64,000 nucleotides of DNA from Lewinellaceae bacterium (GTDB lineage Bacteria > Bacteroidota > Bacteroidia > Chitinophagales > Saprospiraceae). Every line of letters starts with the position of its first letter. Position 1 is the stretch's first letter. Position numbers and translations under genes: made by a program. The stretch lies in the NCBI GenBank assembly GCA_020636135.1, contig JACJYK010000001.1, forward strand, positions 2,838,501-2,902,500. The letters run 5' to 3'. Below, piece after piece: positions 18,101 through 26,953 of this stretch. The notes below the pieces were generated by a model. The model ran no database searches. It was not told the origin of the DNA and saw nothing but the letters and a program-made list of their open reading frames with translations.

Positions 18101-18293
18101 GGGTAGCCGTTTTAGCGTATCCGTCAAAATGATAATAAGGGTAATTGGCATCCATTTTAGCTACCGGATTCGGATCGTCATAGCCGTAGGTGGGAATAGT
18201 CATCTGTTCCACCCGGATCGAGGCAGATTGGGCATTTGCAAGGCCCAGGCTTACCTGGATCAGCAAAAATGCAATGAATACTTTGCGGTACAT
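15177..18293 (-). CDS. secreted DUF5107 protein with TPR tail
   Basis: A 1038-residue exported protein (signal ending LANAQ at about residue 22). Residues about 45-370 are a DUF5107 domain: WQIVVLENEYIKVYVAPQIG, PWTSGGIEFNFGSYGHT, then EVRLPADKAWFE-type strands, and GNWGMVHWSPFSDKLGKKI. The domain resembles galactose-mutarotase-like beta-sandwiches and is common in carbohydrate loci. Residues about 460-1020 are a run of tetratricopeptide repeats (for example LVPAMNALGELHLKQMRYDEARYWIRKA). Function unknown; a carbohydrate-processing or binding role outside the cytoplasm is likely. No sorting domain is seen at the C-terminus, so it may stay in the periplasm. It is divergent from the next sigma factor gene. 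Confidence 0.85.
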   Translation of the reverse strand: MYRKVFIAFLLIQVSLGLANAQSASIRVEQMTIPTYGYDDPNPVAKMDANYPYYHFDGYAKTATPTSWQIVVLENEYIKVYVAPQIGGKVLGAFMKSTGKDFVYFNPVVKFRNIASRGPWTSGGIEFNFGSYGHTVNTATPVDFLTTNNDDGSVSCFVGAPNRTGHTYWQVEIRLPADKAWFETNGTWHNENELPVLSYHWSNAAFDVADDLQVNYPGTHEIFHDGLPGPYPVNEQGVDLSYYRNNDYGGSHSYHVLGKATDFYGAYYPSGNWGMVHWSPFSDKLGKKIWYWSLARDGAIWVDLLTDPDKGKGQYTELQSGLGYNQTLPSHSPFIVEAFAPQATERFQEHWYPISGMDGLTYANAIGALYVHQRDGKLKVQFCPAEGGDFPVRISMGSTVVVNETKPFKPMEVQSWTVEAAEDQFTIDIKNGELYYAPDEEEEKVLSRPLDGIRSSSAYATYLWGLQQLRAKDYHHARETLEQSLQQDSTLVPAMNALGELHLKQMRYDEARYWIRKAMAWNTYDGEANYLFGVLAKTTGKVYDALDGFSVAAKDPAYAMTSNLQMAKIHYARGSYRQALDFARKALRYDGFNATGRWLEAKALHRSGADPDAVLVLEDLIAEFPLFHLARVELQMIDPDNQEAARLSQAVSNEFISDTYLEMALAYAELGEIDQAMAIAKPYMSDPLVALHLDGWAKQSGQTTERYQTAFLLASPEYVFPYRPETAVQLDRMLSYNNHWKLHYYRALIAWYMDNPVIAQRHFDACGSSADNGAFYLTRYDFDETQSGGAESDLMRAFKMAPDWRSYAALLDYYLDEGNGGQALSYAKEALQKFPDDFRLIPSIVQAYLLNNQYQEAYDLLQKTTILPFEGAHYGKTLWDQATLSLSLRALKAKQYSQAASWVDKALLWPENLGIGKPHDPDERLGNYLKYRVLAAQGNATAGTYARKVFSQEMQHENLNILDVLNWQVAKDFGWEQDPAWMHLLEENKANPLAQWMQAIMQGNEEAISRSSRQSMTDLPVARQWQLKMVQELLTGIN

Positions 18294-18440
18294 GGATCTT
18301 AAAGTTTAGCCCAAAATAATCTTACTCCATCAGTTAACCAAGATCGCCATTGCATTTGGTTACTACTTCACCGGTTGATGCAAACGATATGTCTTACCCT
18401 GAAAAAAAGTTGGGCAAATTGGGTGATATCCGGGTAACTT

Positions 18441-19001
18441 ATGGCACCTAATGGAAAGAAACGTATGACAGTTCATTCGGAACCAGATGCAAAACGGCAA
18501 CGCATGCACCGGTTTGAGGGTTGCTACCGGGAGGTATTTCCTGCTTTCGCAGCATTTGTACACCAACGGGGTGGACAGCTGGATGATGCCCGGGATATCT
18601 TTCAGGAAGCTTTGCTGGTCTATTACGAACAGGTGCTCCGTCATCAAGAGGCCGTGAATCATAACTATTTGTTTGGCATTTGTCGTCATCTCTGGCACCG
18701 GAAAAGTCGGCATGCGACCCGGCAAACAGCCGAACTTGCCCCTGAGGACATCCCGGACCCCGAACCGTTTTATGAGGAACCATCGACGAATAAACTCCAG
18801 GCTTTGCTTTCCCGCGTTGGGGAACGGTGCATGGATCTGCTGACTTTATTCTATTACCACAACCAAACCATGCAGCAGATCGCACATACCTTTGGCTTCT
18901 CCGGCGAACGATCGGCTACTGTCCAGAAATACAAATGCCTGGAAAAAGTCCGGGATCATGTTCACACGCAAAAAATGATTTATGAAGACTTCCTGGCGTA
19001 G
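18441..19001 (+). CDS. ECF-like sigma factor (second)
   Basis: A 186-residue protein with a recognisable region 2 (REVFPAFAAFVHQRGGQLDDARDIFQEALLVYYEQ, then YLFGICRHLWHRKSRH) and region 4 (ERCMDLLTLFYYHNQTMQQIAHTFGFSGERSATVQKYKCLEKVR). The H-N-Q-T-M-Q-Q-I-A segment is the helix-turn-helix. An internal ATG at 18465 is an alternative start. It is followed with overlap by a small protein and then by a ClpP-like protease, an arrangement unlike the ordinary sigma / anti-sigma pair. Confidence 0.87.
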   Translation: MAPNGKKRMTVHSEPDAKRQRMHRFEGCYREVFPAFAAFVHQRGGQLDDARDIFQEALLVYYEQVLRHQEAVNHNYLFGICRHLWHRKSRHATRQTAELAPEDIPDPEPFYEEPSTNKLQALLSRVGERCMDLLTLFYYHNQTMQQIAHTFGFSGERSATVQKYKCLEKVRDHVHTQKMIYEDFLA

Positions 19002-19248
19002 ACTCCGGCAGATCGAGGATTTCCTCAGTCATAAAATGTCCTCTGACCTCCTGGAAAAATTCCGGCAAGGACTCCTGGATGGTGACAATTTGAGGACTGA
19101 TATCAAGGGCCAGCAGCATGCTTACCGGTTGATCCGGAACTATGGGCAGAAACAAATGCGAAAGGAAATTTCCGGTTTGGATCATTATTTATTCGAGGAT
19201 AACCTTAACCGCGATTTTCAACAACAAATCCGGCAAATATTTACCTGA
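18982..19248 (+). CDS. small charged protein after the sigma factor
   Basis: 88 residues, overlapping the sigma gene by 20 bp, ending 23 bp before the ClpP-like gene. It is helical and highly charged (SWRRLRQIEDFLSHKMSS, LLEKFRQGLLDGD) with no transmembrane segment or cysteine. The overlap suggests translational coupling to the sigma factor. It could be a soluble anti-sigma factor or adaptor, but I do not recognise a family; the role is inferred from position only. Confidence 0.6.
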   Translation: MKTSWRRLRQIEDFLSHKMSSDLLEKFRQGLLDGDNLRTDIKGQQHAYRLIRNYGQKQMRKEISGLDHYLFEDNLNRDFQQQIRQIFT

Positions 19249-19271
19249 TTACATAACCAGATAACTCATTT

Positions 19272-19922
19272 ATGCCTTCATCATCGGTCATCCCAATGGT
19301 TATTGACCATATGGGATCCGTCGAACGCGTGTTCGACATCTACAGCTTATTGCTTAAAGAAAGGATCATCTTCCTGGGTTCAGGGATCGACGATCAGATT
19401 GCCAACGTGATGGTCGCCCAGCTGCTGTACCTGAACAGTCAGGATTCGTCCCGCCAAATTGACTTGTACATCAATAGTCCGGGCGGCCTCGTCTACGGAG
19501 GTATGGCTATCTACGACGCGATGCAGATGATAACTGCACCGGTAGCTACCTATGCGGTGGGATTCACCGGCAGTATGGCGACTGTGCTGCTCTCAGCCGG
19601 TCATCCGGGCAGGCGCTATGCTTTGCCCCAGGCAACCATACATATGCATCCTACCGGAGGTGGATCAAAAGGTTATACGGAAGATGTGCGGATAGCTACC
19701 CGCGAACAGGAACGGCTGCAAGCACAGCTGTTTCATCTGATGGGAAAACACTGTGGTCATCCCGGGACTGAGATTGAACAATATTTTCTCCGGGACCGCT
19801 ACCTGAACGCCCTCGAAGCCAGGGAATATGGCCTTATAGATGAAGTCCTGGGCGATGTGTCCAATCTCGTCTTTATTGAACCCACCCTGCCCGTATTCCG
19901 GTTTCCGCAGTCTCCCAGTTAA
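19272..19922 (+). CDS. ClpP-like serine protease
   Basis: A 216-residue ClpP-family protein. Catalytic residues align by motif: Ser about 101 in VGFTGSMATVLLSAG, His about 126 in TIHMHPTGG, Asp about 175 in FLRDRYLNALEAREYGLID. The D-L-Y-I-N-S-P-G-G and A-I-Y-D-A-M-Q segments are typical. It departs from housekeeping ClpP in two places (G-F-T-G-S instead of G-Q-A-A-S; H-M-H-P-T-G instead of M-I-H-Q-P), so it is probably a second, specialised ClpP. It is the third gene after the sigma factor, so it may take part in its control. Its stop codon shares four bases with that of the convergent sulfatase (TTAA). Confidence 0.88.
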   Translation: MPSSSVIPMVIDHMGSVERVFDIYSLLLKERIIFLGSGIDDQIANVMVAQLLYLNSQDSSRQIDLYINSPGGLVYGGMAIYDAMQMITAPVATYAVGFTGSMATVLLSAGHPGRRYALPQATIHMHPTGGGSKGYTEDVRIATREQERLQAQLFHLMGKHCGHPGTEIEQYFLRDRYLNALEAREYGLIDEVLGDVSNLVFIEPTLPVFRFPQSPS

Positions 19923-21616
19923 TGTTCGGTGGTGACAACCGGACTGGCCTGGTATCCAATACGATGGGCTATCACTTCCCAGGGTCCGTTTTGATCATCC
20001 ACCGGATGGAGATAGGGCATCCAGGGTCCGGAACTCCCTTTTTGCCGGTAACCGATCTGAGCTCCGTCTGTCGTACAGGTGATTGACCACCCCTGGTTGG
20101 TCTCTGCGATGTCCGGTGCGGCGGTAACCGGTTGTTTTCTCCCAGGCCAGAAACGCTCCAGCAATTCGCCCTCCGGAATCAGGCCAAGGTCACCATCTTC
20201 AGACTGCCATTCCGCACAGGCCTGACGCAATTCTTCCAGTTTGGAATCATAAGCCGGATCTCCGGCCAGGTTATGGAATTCATTCGGGTCCTGCCTGGTA
20301 TCAAATAACTCCTCACGTGGCTTCGACGTTCTGAACCATTGCGCCTGCCATTCATTCAGCGTACCCGCATCCCGGCCCTTAAGCAGGGACTTCATGCTGT
20401 TCATATTTTCACGATAGGCAACCGGAAGGTAATAACCTTTGTCAGGCATCAGGTTAAGCAGATACTTGTACCGGTCGTCCCGAACGGCACGTATACGGTC
20501 ATACTCTGAGTCAAATCGGTCAGAGGCTGCATAGATGTATTTTCGGGGAGATGCCTGATATTTCCCGTCAAATGCCTGGCCCTGGATCCAGTCCGGTGGT
20601 TGTACACCTGCCCAGGAGAAGGCGGTGGGTGCCAGGTCCACAAAGCTGATGAGCTGACTGTCTATGGTTCCGGCACCGTGCTGGTCAGGAAAGCGAATGA
20701 TCATGGGTACGCGTAACCCGCTGTCATACAACAACCTTTTCTCTCTGGGCAAGGGCCCGCCGTGGTCGGTGTACCAGACAATGATCGTTTGATCCAGCAG
20801 ATTGTCGTCCTCCAATTGTTTTAGGATGACCCCTACCTGCTTGTCCATTTCGATGATGTTCGAATAATTCCGGCGGATGTCCACCCGCGTCAGTGAATCG
20901 TCTACCAGGTAGGGCGGAACCTTGACCGGAAGATCCTCGGGCACATTCAGATACCAATCTGCGGAATCTACGTCGCCCTGGTATTTCGGGCCATCGGTGT
21001 TACGGTCACCCGGAAAATTTTCATTGTAGCGCAATACGGCCCGGTGGTAAGGGCCGAAGATCTGGCTTTCATGGGTTACGTCGAAATTAAAGACGGCGAA
21101 GAAAGGTTGACCTGATTCACGGTTGCGCCAGTGGGCAAAATTGCTGCTCTCATCCCAGGCTGTTTCGTTGGGTACAAACTGATAATCCGTTTTGCTGTTA
21201 TTGGTGCAGTAATAACCATTTTCGCGCAGGATCTGGCTCATCATCTTTACCTGAGGTGGTGGCACACACTCGTACAATTGTAATCCCAGGTCCTCAAGAA
21301 ATTGCTTATTCCACTGTACCCGCATATGATTTGCACCAATACTGGAAGGATACATGCCGGTACAAATAGCGGCGCGGCTGGGCGCACAAACGCCATTCAC
21401 AGAAAAAAACCGGCTATAGCGAACGCCCTCAGCCGCCAACCTCGATAAATTAGGCGTCTCAATGGTGGAATCGCCAAAGGATGGCAGATAAGGACTCAGA
21501 TCTTCAGCAACCAACCATACAATATTTGGATGGGCTACGGCAAGAGATTTTTCATCCTGATTTTGACAGGAGAGTAAAAGCAATACAAAGCAAACCGGAC
21601 TAAGGATATGGCGCAT
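19919..21616 (-). CDS. sulfatase, exported lipoprotein
   Basis: A 565-residue sulfatase with a lipobox at about residue 17 (LLLLSC). The active-site signature VCAPSRAAICTG places the formylglycine-forming Cys at about 77 in C-x-P-S-R; the metal-binding opening is NIVWLVAEDLSPYLPSFGD, and WYTDHGGPLPREK and the SFVDLAPTAF segment complete the alkaline-phosphatase-like core. The Cys form needs a formylglycine-generating enzyme, none of which is in the window. Substrate unknown; likely a sulfated polysaccharide or sugar. It is convergent with the ClpP-like gene and single in its neighbourhood. Confidence 0.93.
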   Translation of the reverse strand: MRHILSPVCFVLLLLSCQNQDEKSLAVAHPNIVWLVAEDLSPYLPSFGDSTIETPNLSRLAAEGVRYSRFFSVNGVCAPSRAAICTGMYPSSIGANHMRVQWNKQFLEDLGLQLYECVPPPQVKMMSQILRENGYYCTNNSKTDYQFVPNETAWDESSNFAHWRNRESGQPFFAVFNFDVTHESQIFGPYHRAVLRYNENFPGDRNTDGPKYQGDVDSADWYLNVPEDLPVKVPPYLVDDSLTRVDIRRNYSNIIEMDKQVGVILKQLEDDNLLDQTIIVWYTDHGGPLPREKRLLYDSGLRVPMIIRFPDQHGAGTIDSQLISFVDLAPTAFSWAGVQPPDWIQGQAFDGKYQASPRKYIYAASDRFDSEYDRIRAVRDDRYKYLLNLMPDKGYYLPVAYRENMNSMKSLLKGRDAGTLNEWQAQWFRTSKPREELFDTRQDPNEFHNLAGDPAYDSKLEELRQACAEWQSEDGDLGLIPEGELLERFWPGRKQPVTAAPDIAETNQGWSITCTTDGAQIGYRQKGSSGPWMPYLHPVDDQNGPWEVIAHRIGYQASPVVTTEH

Positions 21617-22101
21617 GATCGTAATATTGTTTTCCTAATGTAAGGATTTCCGGACGATGTTAAAGTGTCCGGCTTTTCTGTTTCCTATTATACTAAACAG
21701 TCATTATTCCGAGTTAGTATCCCATAAGCTCTCTTGAAGTTTCTGTCCACTGGCAATGGTCACGAGTAATTAATTAATGCTTGGGTAACATTGCCTTAAT
21801 CTTCATGAATTAATCTTGTAGCATAAAAATCACCCTGAATGTTCAGGGTAACATGATAGCAGGCACATTGACTGTTATTGCTTGAAAGTTTAAACGCAAC
21901 ACTATGTTATACACTGGATTATACGTTCTCTCCCTTGGCTTTGTCATTTTCATACGCTCACGGGTCAATCGACCCCGTAATGTACTTTGATCATCCAATT
22001 TATTGTGACGTGCAGGAATTACCCTAAAACTGCAATTTTTTACCTGCTAACTCGGGTGACCTGCCCATGAAAAAGCAGTCTGATCAGGATAACGATCAGC
22101 C
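21617..22101. other. 485-bp divergent intergenic region
   Basis: No credible gene. The region separates the sulfatase from the symporter and must hold both promoters. Two small stem-loops stand out: a perfect one, ACCCTGAATGTTCAGGGT (21832-21849), and an imperfect one with ACGGGTC / GACCCCGT (21960-21978) that resembles half of the REP-like hairpins found near 37.2 kb. Confidence 0.55.
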
Positions 22102-23664
22102 ATGGAGTTCCTCTTCTTCTCAAATTCAATAGATACCACACTCGTCCAGTCACTCCCTAAGCAGGGGCTGGATGATTTGATCAATACGGCATTTGATCCG
22201 GTAGCGTCAGCCTGGGAAAGTCTGGTATTATCCGGTTTTACCGGTCCCGGAGGTATCAGTATCCCGATTGTGTTGTGTCTATTGGTTGGAGGCGCCACCT
22301 TTTTCACCCTGATATTCGGCTTTGTGAACATCCGCTTGTTTCCGCTTTCTCTGAAAGTGGTGCGTGGCCATTACGATACCATAGAGCATGCGGACGACCC
22401 CATTATTGCAGAAGGTATTCGCAAGATTGACGGGGATATCGTGGACACCATTAAAGTAGAGGGGCATACTGGTGAGTTAAGCCATTTTCAGGCGTTATCT
22501 GCGGCCGTATCAGGGACTGTAGGGCTGGGGAATATTGCCGGTGTTGCAGTAGCTATTGTGTTGGGCGGGCCAGGAGCGACATTCTGGATGATCATTGCCG
22601 GGCTGCTCGGAATGACCTCAAAATTTGTGGAATGTACCCTGGGTGTCAAATACCGTGATATCGATCAGCAGGGTGTGGTTTACGGTGGCCCGATGTATTA
22701 CTTATCCCGCGGACTGCAATCCCTGGGATGGAGCAATTTTGGCAAAGGTCTGGCCATTTTGTTTTCCATTCTCTGTGTCGGCGCGTCTTTTGGCGGAGGC
22801 AATGCATTCCAGGCTAACCAGGCTGCCAAACAAATCATCAGCCAGTTTGGTATTCATTCCAGTTTTGCCGGCTCCCTGCTTGGTGCAGTCATGGCAGTTT
22901 TTGTTGCGCTGGTCATCATCGGCGGGGTCAAACGCATTGGCAGGGTAACCGAGAAACTGGTGCCATTTATGGCTATCATTTACGTCGGCGCTGGTCTGAT
23001 CATCCTTATAGCCAATTATCATCAGATCCTGCCCTCCTTCAGCCTCATACTGCAATCTGCATTCAAACCAGTTGCAATCCAGGGAGGAATCATCGGAGTT
23101 CTGATCACCGGATTCCGCCGGGCTGCTTTCTCGAATGAAGCAGGTGTCGGATCAGCGGCCATCGCCCACTCTGCAGTAAGTACCCGTTTTCCAGCAAGTG
23201 AAGGTATTGTTGCATTACTGGAACCTTTTATTGACACGGTTGTAATTTGCACAATGACGGCCTTGGTCATTATTGTAACTGGTAACTACATCAACCCGGA
23301 CAATCTGAATGGAGTGGATCTGACTACACGTGCCTTTGAACATACCATACCGGGATTTTCATACGTGCTCACGCTCGCTATCCTGCTATTTGCTTTTTCC
23401 ACCATGATATCGTGGTCCTATTATGGCCTGCAATCGTGGAAATATCTTTTTGGCCGGTCACGGACTTCGGATATCACCTACAAACTGTTATTTCTTTTAT
23501 TCGTGGTGATCGGGGCAGCCGCAACGCTGGATGCTGTCATTAAATTTTCGGATGCGATGATCCTTGCTCTGGTTTTTCCGAATATGATCGGATTGTTGTT
23601 GCTTTTTCCTCGCGTGCGGGAAGAACTGCGAAGGTATTTAAAGGCCATCAGGAATGCACCGTAA
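22102..23664 (+). CDS. alanine/glycine:cation symporter (AGCS family)
   Basis: A 520-residue inner-membrane protein with about ten hydrophobic helices. AGCS signatures are clear: LSAAVSGTVGLGNIAGVAVAI near residue 135, KFVECTLGVKYRD with YGGPMYYLSRGL, and RRAAFSNEAGVGSAAIAHSA near residue 335. The family takes up alanine or glycine with sodium or protons. The N-terminal about 50 residues before the first helix and the cytoplasmic loop are longer than in many members. No substrate can be assigned from sequence alone. It stands alone, with a divergent sulfatase upstream. Confidence 0.93.
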   Translation: MEFLFFSNSIDTTLVQSLPKQGLDDLINTAFDPVASAWESLVLSGFTGPGGISIPIVLCLLVGGATFFTLIFGFVNIRLFPLSLKVVRGHYDTIEHADDPIIAEGIRKIDGDIVDTIKVEGHTGELSHFQALSAAVSGTVGLGNIAGVAVAIVLGGPGATFWMIIAGLLGMTSKFVECTLGVKYRDIDQQGVVYGGPMYYLSRGLQSLGWSNFGKGLAILFSILCVGASFGGGNAFQANQAAKQIISQFGIHSSFAGSLLGAVMAVFVALVIIGGVKRIGRVTEKLVPFMAIIYVGAGLIILIANYHQILPSFSLILQSAFKPVAIQGGIIGVLITGFRRAAFSNEAGVGSAAIAHSAVSTRFPASEGIVALLEPFIDTVVICTMTALVIIVTGNYINPDNLNGVDLTTRAFEHTIPGFSYVLTLAILLFAFSTMISWSYYGLQSWKYLFGRSRTSDITYKLLFLLFVVIGAAATLDAVIKFSDAMILALVFPNMIGLLLLFPRVREELRRYLKAIRNAP

Positions 23665-23735
23665 CAGTAAGCATCAGCCATCCCATGCATTCACCACCTG
23701 GACAATAAATCAACAGTGGTAACCTGATGATGAAT

Positions 23736-23756
23736 AAAAAAAGGAATTGGATTCCT
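23736..23756 (-). terminator. intrinsic terminator downstream of the PIG-L gene
   Basis: On the minus strand AGGAATCCAATTCCT forms a 6-bp stem with a 3-nt loop, followed at once by a T7 run. It lies about 85 bp after the stop of the PIG-L gene and fits as its terminator. Confidence 0.7.
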
Positions 23757-23839
23757 GCTAAATATTGATAATTCTGACAGCGCCCACAGGTATAACCCTA
23801 CGACCCGGATTAAGCCGTCATAAGATAGTCCTGGCCTTC

Positions 23840-26356
23840 CTAAGGCCTTACCTCCTGTCCCAGGGCGATCATATTGGCGAATAACCGGTAAGCACCCGGA
23901 ACACCGGCCGGTAATTCCCGGAAAAAGGATAAGCCTGTGTAGACAAAATAACCTTTACCATAGGGAGCCACCAACAGGGCGCCATTGGTTGCTGCATCAT
24001 CACCCGAGTCCTTAAAACGCAAAATGGGTGTGTAAGCCTTATCCCAGTCCGACGGGAAATACAATCCCCTTTCCTGGACCCACCCGTCAAAATCGGCCAT
24101 CGTGATCTTATTGGGCACATTAAGAACGGGATGATCAGGCGCCAAAAATTGCGGTTTGGCGTCCTCTTCAGTGATGCGGTCATGGCTGAGAGTAAGCGGA
24201 TAAGGGCCGTATTCGTTGACCTTCAGACCGCTGGTCGTATTGTACTGGACGATGAGCGTCCCACCATTATTGACGTACTGGAATAATTCCGGCATCTGGA
24301 ATGCCAGTTTGTCAACGGTATTGTAGGCACGTATTCCCAGAATGGTCGCATCGTAATTGCTCAATACATTATGATCGATCTGATTTTCGCTGATCTCCGT
24401 GATGTTGTATCCGAGCTGTTCCAGGTATTTAGGCACTTCATCTCCGGCACCCATAATGTACGCGATACGCTGTCCGATGCGGTGGGCATCCATGCGTACC
24501 AGGCGTGCCACCGCCGGCTGAGTTACCGTTTGCGTAGGAATATGATCATAGCTGATTTGCTGCCAGCTGCGGGCAAATCGTCCCTGGTCGGTCGTGACAT
24601 AAGCTTCCACTTCATCAACCACTGGATGGTCAGGTGGTGTGACTAAAAATTTGAACCGTGCTTCCCCACCCTTTCTGTCGATGGTAAACGACTGTTCCTG
24701 CGGGTCAACAGTCCAGCCGTCCGGCACGGCCAACCCTACCTTTCCGGACAGGTTTGATTCACCGGCTTTAACCGTAACCTCGATATCCTTGGCATGATCA
24801 TCGGGAAACATAACCGCTGGCTCTTGCAGGTTCACGTAGGCAGGGGCAATGATCTCAAAGGGCTGGTAAACTTCCGCCTTGACGGGATCCCGGTGTTTGT
24901 GCACGATGGTCCTTTCAACATCCCAGTCCTGCCCCGCCAGGTTCAGGTGAAACACAACACGGAATGGGTGGGGTGTCTCCGGCAGACCGATGAGCGTGGT
25001 ATCTTTGACCTGGTAGCGGCCTACCAGTGGTTCTTCATTCAGCCAGTAGGGATTGGTTGCCTGCAAACCCGCAGGGATTTCCACTTTCCAATTCATGCTG
25101 AAATCCTGATTATTTTTCAATTGCATCGAGAACGTGCTGTCCACACCATTGGGTTGGATCTCGATGCCTTTCAGGATCAACGGAGCATTGCTCCGGTTTA
25201 TGGCTTCAATCGAGAGGCTTACGGGAGTACCGGGAACACCGCTGTCATCGTCTGTAGTAGCCTCCAGGAATAAACCCATGCAGGCCGCTAGGATACGATC
25301 CACTTCCATGAGTTTACGTGTCTTATAATAATGATCCGGAATACGCTCGATGGCTTGCTTTAATTGAACCAATGCTGAAACCGAAGCTGCCGGATTGGTC
25401 GGATCAAACTGCTTCAACAAGGATTCCACCATGGGCTGGATGGATGCTCCGCCGGGAATCCTGGACCAGGTCGTGTTGATACCGCTCATAAAGTCGTCGC
25501 CTTCCGGGGCATTGCCCTTCACGAGTTCAAGGTATTCTTCCTGTTCACCGCGGCTACCCATTACTCCGAAACCCTGACATTTATGCATGCTCCGGCTGGC
25601 AGCCGAAATCTCCGTATTCGAAAGACCTCGCAGCGGATAATAAACGCCAATGTCTACACTGCTCAAATCTTTGTCCTTTGCGGCAGCTTCCATCGCTTCC
25701 CGGCTGCCATAAAACCACCAGGAAGTATTCCAAAATACCCGTTGCGGTTGCCAGACACTCGTATGGCTTAATTGCTGGGGAAATTGATGGGGATCACCCA
25801 CTTTATCAAATGCTTCGACACTCAAGATGGCTGAAGCAGTATGATGTCCGTGATTCGGACGGTCGGTCGAGTTCGAAAACCGGTTGATGACTACATCCGG
25901 CTTAACATTGCGCCAGGCCCAGATGACGTCATTGAGGATCTCATCATGGCCCCAGATCCGGAAAGTCTCTTCCGGGTTCTTGGAATAACCAAAGTCATTC
26001 GCACGGGTAAACCGTTGATTACCTCCATCGATACGACGTGCTGCCAGTAGTTCCTGTGTACGGATAACACCCAGTCCTTCGCGGATTTCAGGCCCGATCA
26101 GGTTCTGCCCTCCGTCTCCCCGGGTCATGGATAAATAATAGACATCGTATTTGCGCTCATTGGCCAGATAAGCGATCAGGCTGGTATTTTCATCATCGGG
26201 ATGCGCCGCCTGGTAAACTACCGTACCCAGCACACCCAATTTTTCCATCATAGCATAAATATCACCACTGGAATATCGCTTGGGTGCCTGTGCGTTAGCG
26301 GCAATAATAAAGAGCAGGAGGCTAAGGATAAAAAATAATTTCCTTTTTACAATCAT
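23840..26356 (-). CDS. secreted PIG-L-type deacetylase with long accessory domains
   Basis: About 838 residues from the ATG at 26356, chosen because it begins a good signal peptide (KRKLFFILSLLLFIIAANAQ); earlier in-frame starts would bury it. Residues about 35-220 are a PIG-L/LmbE deacetylase domain with the zinc motif AAHPDDENTSL and RPNHGHHTASAI. The remainder contains beta-rich segments (NEW3-like, around LNLAGQDWDVERTIV and AVPDGWTVDPQEQ) and a C-terminal ThuA/glutamine-amidotransferase-like domain (SNYDATILGIRAYNTVDKLA, FQYVNNGGTLIVQYNT). This multi-domain form is recurrent in Bacteroidota and probably deacetylates an N-acetyl sugar outside the cytoplasm. Confidence 0.88.
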   Translation of the reverse strand: MIVKRKLFFILSLLLFIIAANAQAPKRYSSGDIYAMMEKLGVLGTVVYQAAHPDDENTSLIAYLANERKYDVYYLSMTRGDGGQNLIGPEIREGLGVIRTQELLAARRIDGGNQRFTRANDFGYSKNPEETFRIWGHDEILNDVIWAWRNVKPDVVINRFSNSTDRPNHGHHTASAILSVEAFDKVGDPHQFPQQLSHTSVWQPQRVFWNTSWWFYGSREAMEAAAKDKDLSSVDIGVYYPLRGLSNTEISAASRSMHKCQGFGVMGSRGEQEEYLELVKGNAPEGDDFMSGINTTWSRIPGGASIQPMVESLLKQFDPTNPAASVSALVQLKQAIERIPDHYYKTRKLMEVDRILAACMGLFLEATTDDDSGVPGTPVSLSIEAINRSNAPLILKGIEIQPNGVDSTFSMQLKNNQDFSMNWKVEIPAGLQATNPYWLNEEPLVGRYQVKDTTLIGLPETPHPFRVVFHLNLAGQDWDVERTIVHKHRDPVKAEVYQPFEIIAPAYVNLQEPAVMFPDDHAKDIEVTVKAGESNLSGKVGLAVPDGWTVDPQEQSFTIDRKGGEARFKFLVTPPDHPVVDEVEAYVTTDQGRFARSWQQISYDHIPTQTVTQPAVARLVRMDAHRIGQRIAYIMGAGDEVPKYLEQLGYNITEISENQIDHNVLSNYDATILGIRAYNTVDKLAFQMPELFQYVNNGGTLIVQYNTTSGLKVNEYGPYPLTLSHDRITEEDAKPQFLAPDHPVLNVPNKITMADFDGWVQERGLYFPSDWDKAYTPILRFKDSGDDAATNGALLVAPYGKGYFVYTGLSFFRELPAGVPGAYRLFANMIALGQEVRP

Positions 26357-26613
26357 GGTCATGCGATGTTTGTGGCTAAACAAATGTACCGCAAATCGAT
26401 AACTATTGTAAATCGTTCTTATCAATTACCCCTTTCTTAACATAGCTTTAACCGAAGCGGGACATAAACTGCAGACACCCGGCTTGGAAATAACGCAAAA
26501 AAGTTTTCAAACAAACGTATATCAATAAATTATGAATTATTATTGTTCAATATATTAAAGCCAGATTGCCGGTCATATTCAGCTCAGCCCGGTCTGGCCA
26601 TAGAAAAGTAACA

Positions 26614-26898
26614 ATGACAAACCAAAAAGAAGTACTCAAGAAATTACAAACGATCCCCAGTATCGGCAAAGCCTGTGCTCTGGACCTCTGGCAATTGGGA
26701 ATACGGGATCCTCAGGACCTGGCACACCGAAACCCGGGCATATTGTATGCAAAACTGAATAAACTTACCAGTAAAACACATGACATCTGCATGCTGTATA
26801 CTTTCCGGTGCGCGGTCTATTATTGCACGGAAAAAACGCACGAACCAGAGAAATTAAAATGGTGGTACTGGAAAGATAAATCGTATATGGAAGGTTGA
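26614..26898 (+). CDS. Cdd1-family helix-hairpin-helix protein
   Basis: About 94 residues from the ATG at 26614. The protein has the helix-hairpin-helix pattern of the Cdd1 / pathogenicity-locus family: LKKLQTIPSIGKACALDLWQLGI, RDPQDLAHRNPGILYAKLN, and a C-terminal CMLYTFRCAVYYC segment with WWYWKDK. HhH domains usually bind DNA without sequence specificity; the cellular role of the family is unknown. Gene stands alone, divergent from the PIG-L gene. Confidence 0.85.
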   Translation: MTNQKEVLKKLQTIPSIGKACALDLWQLGIRDPQDLAHRNPGILYAKLNKLTSKTHDICMLYTFRCAVYYCTEKTHEPEKLKWWYWKDKSYMEG

Positions 26899-26953
26899 TC
26901 CATAACTAAATCCTTAGGTTAGGATCATCAAAAAAAGCTTTAACCCGATGTAA

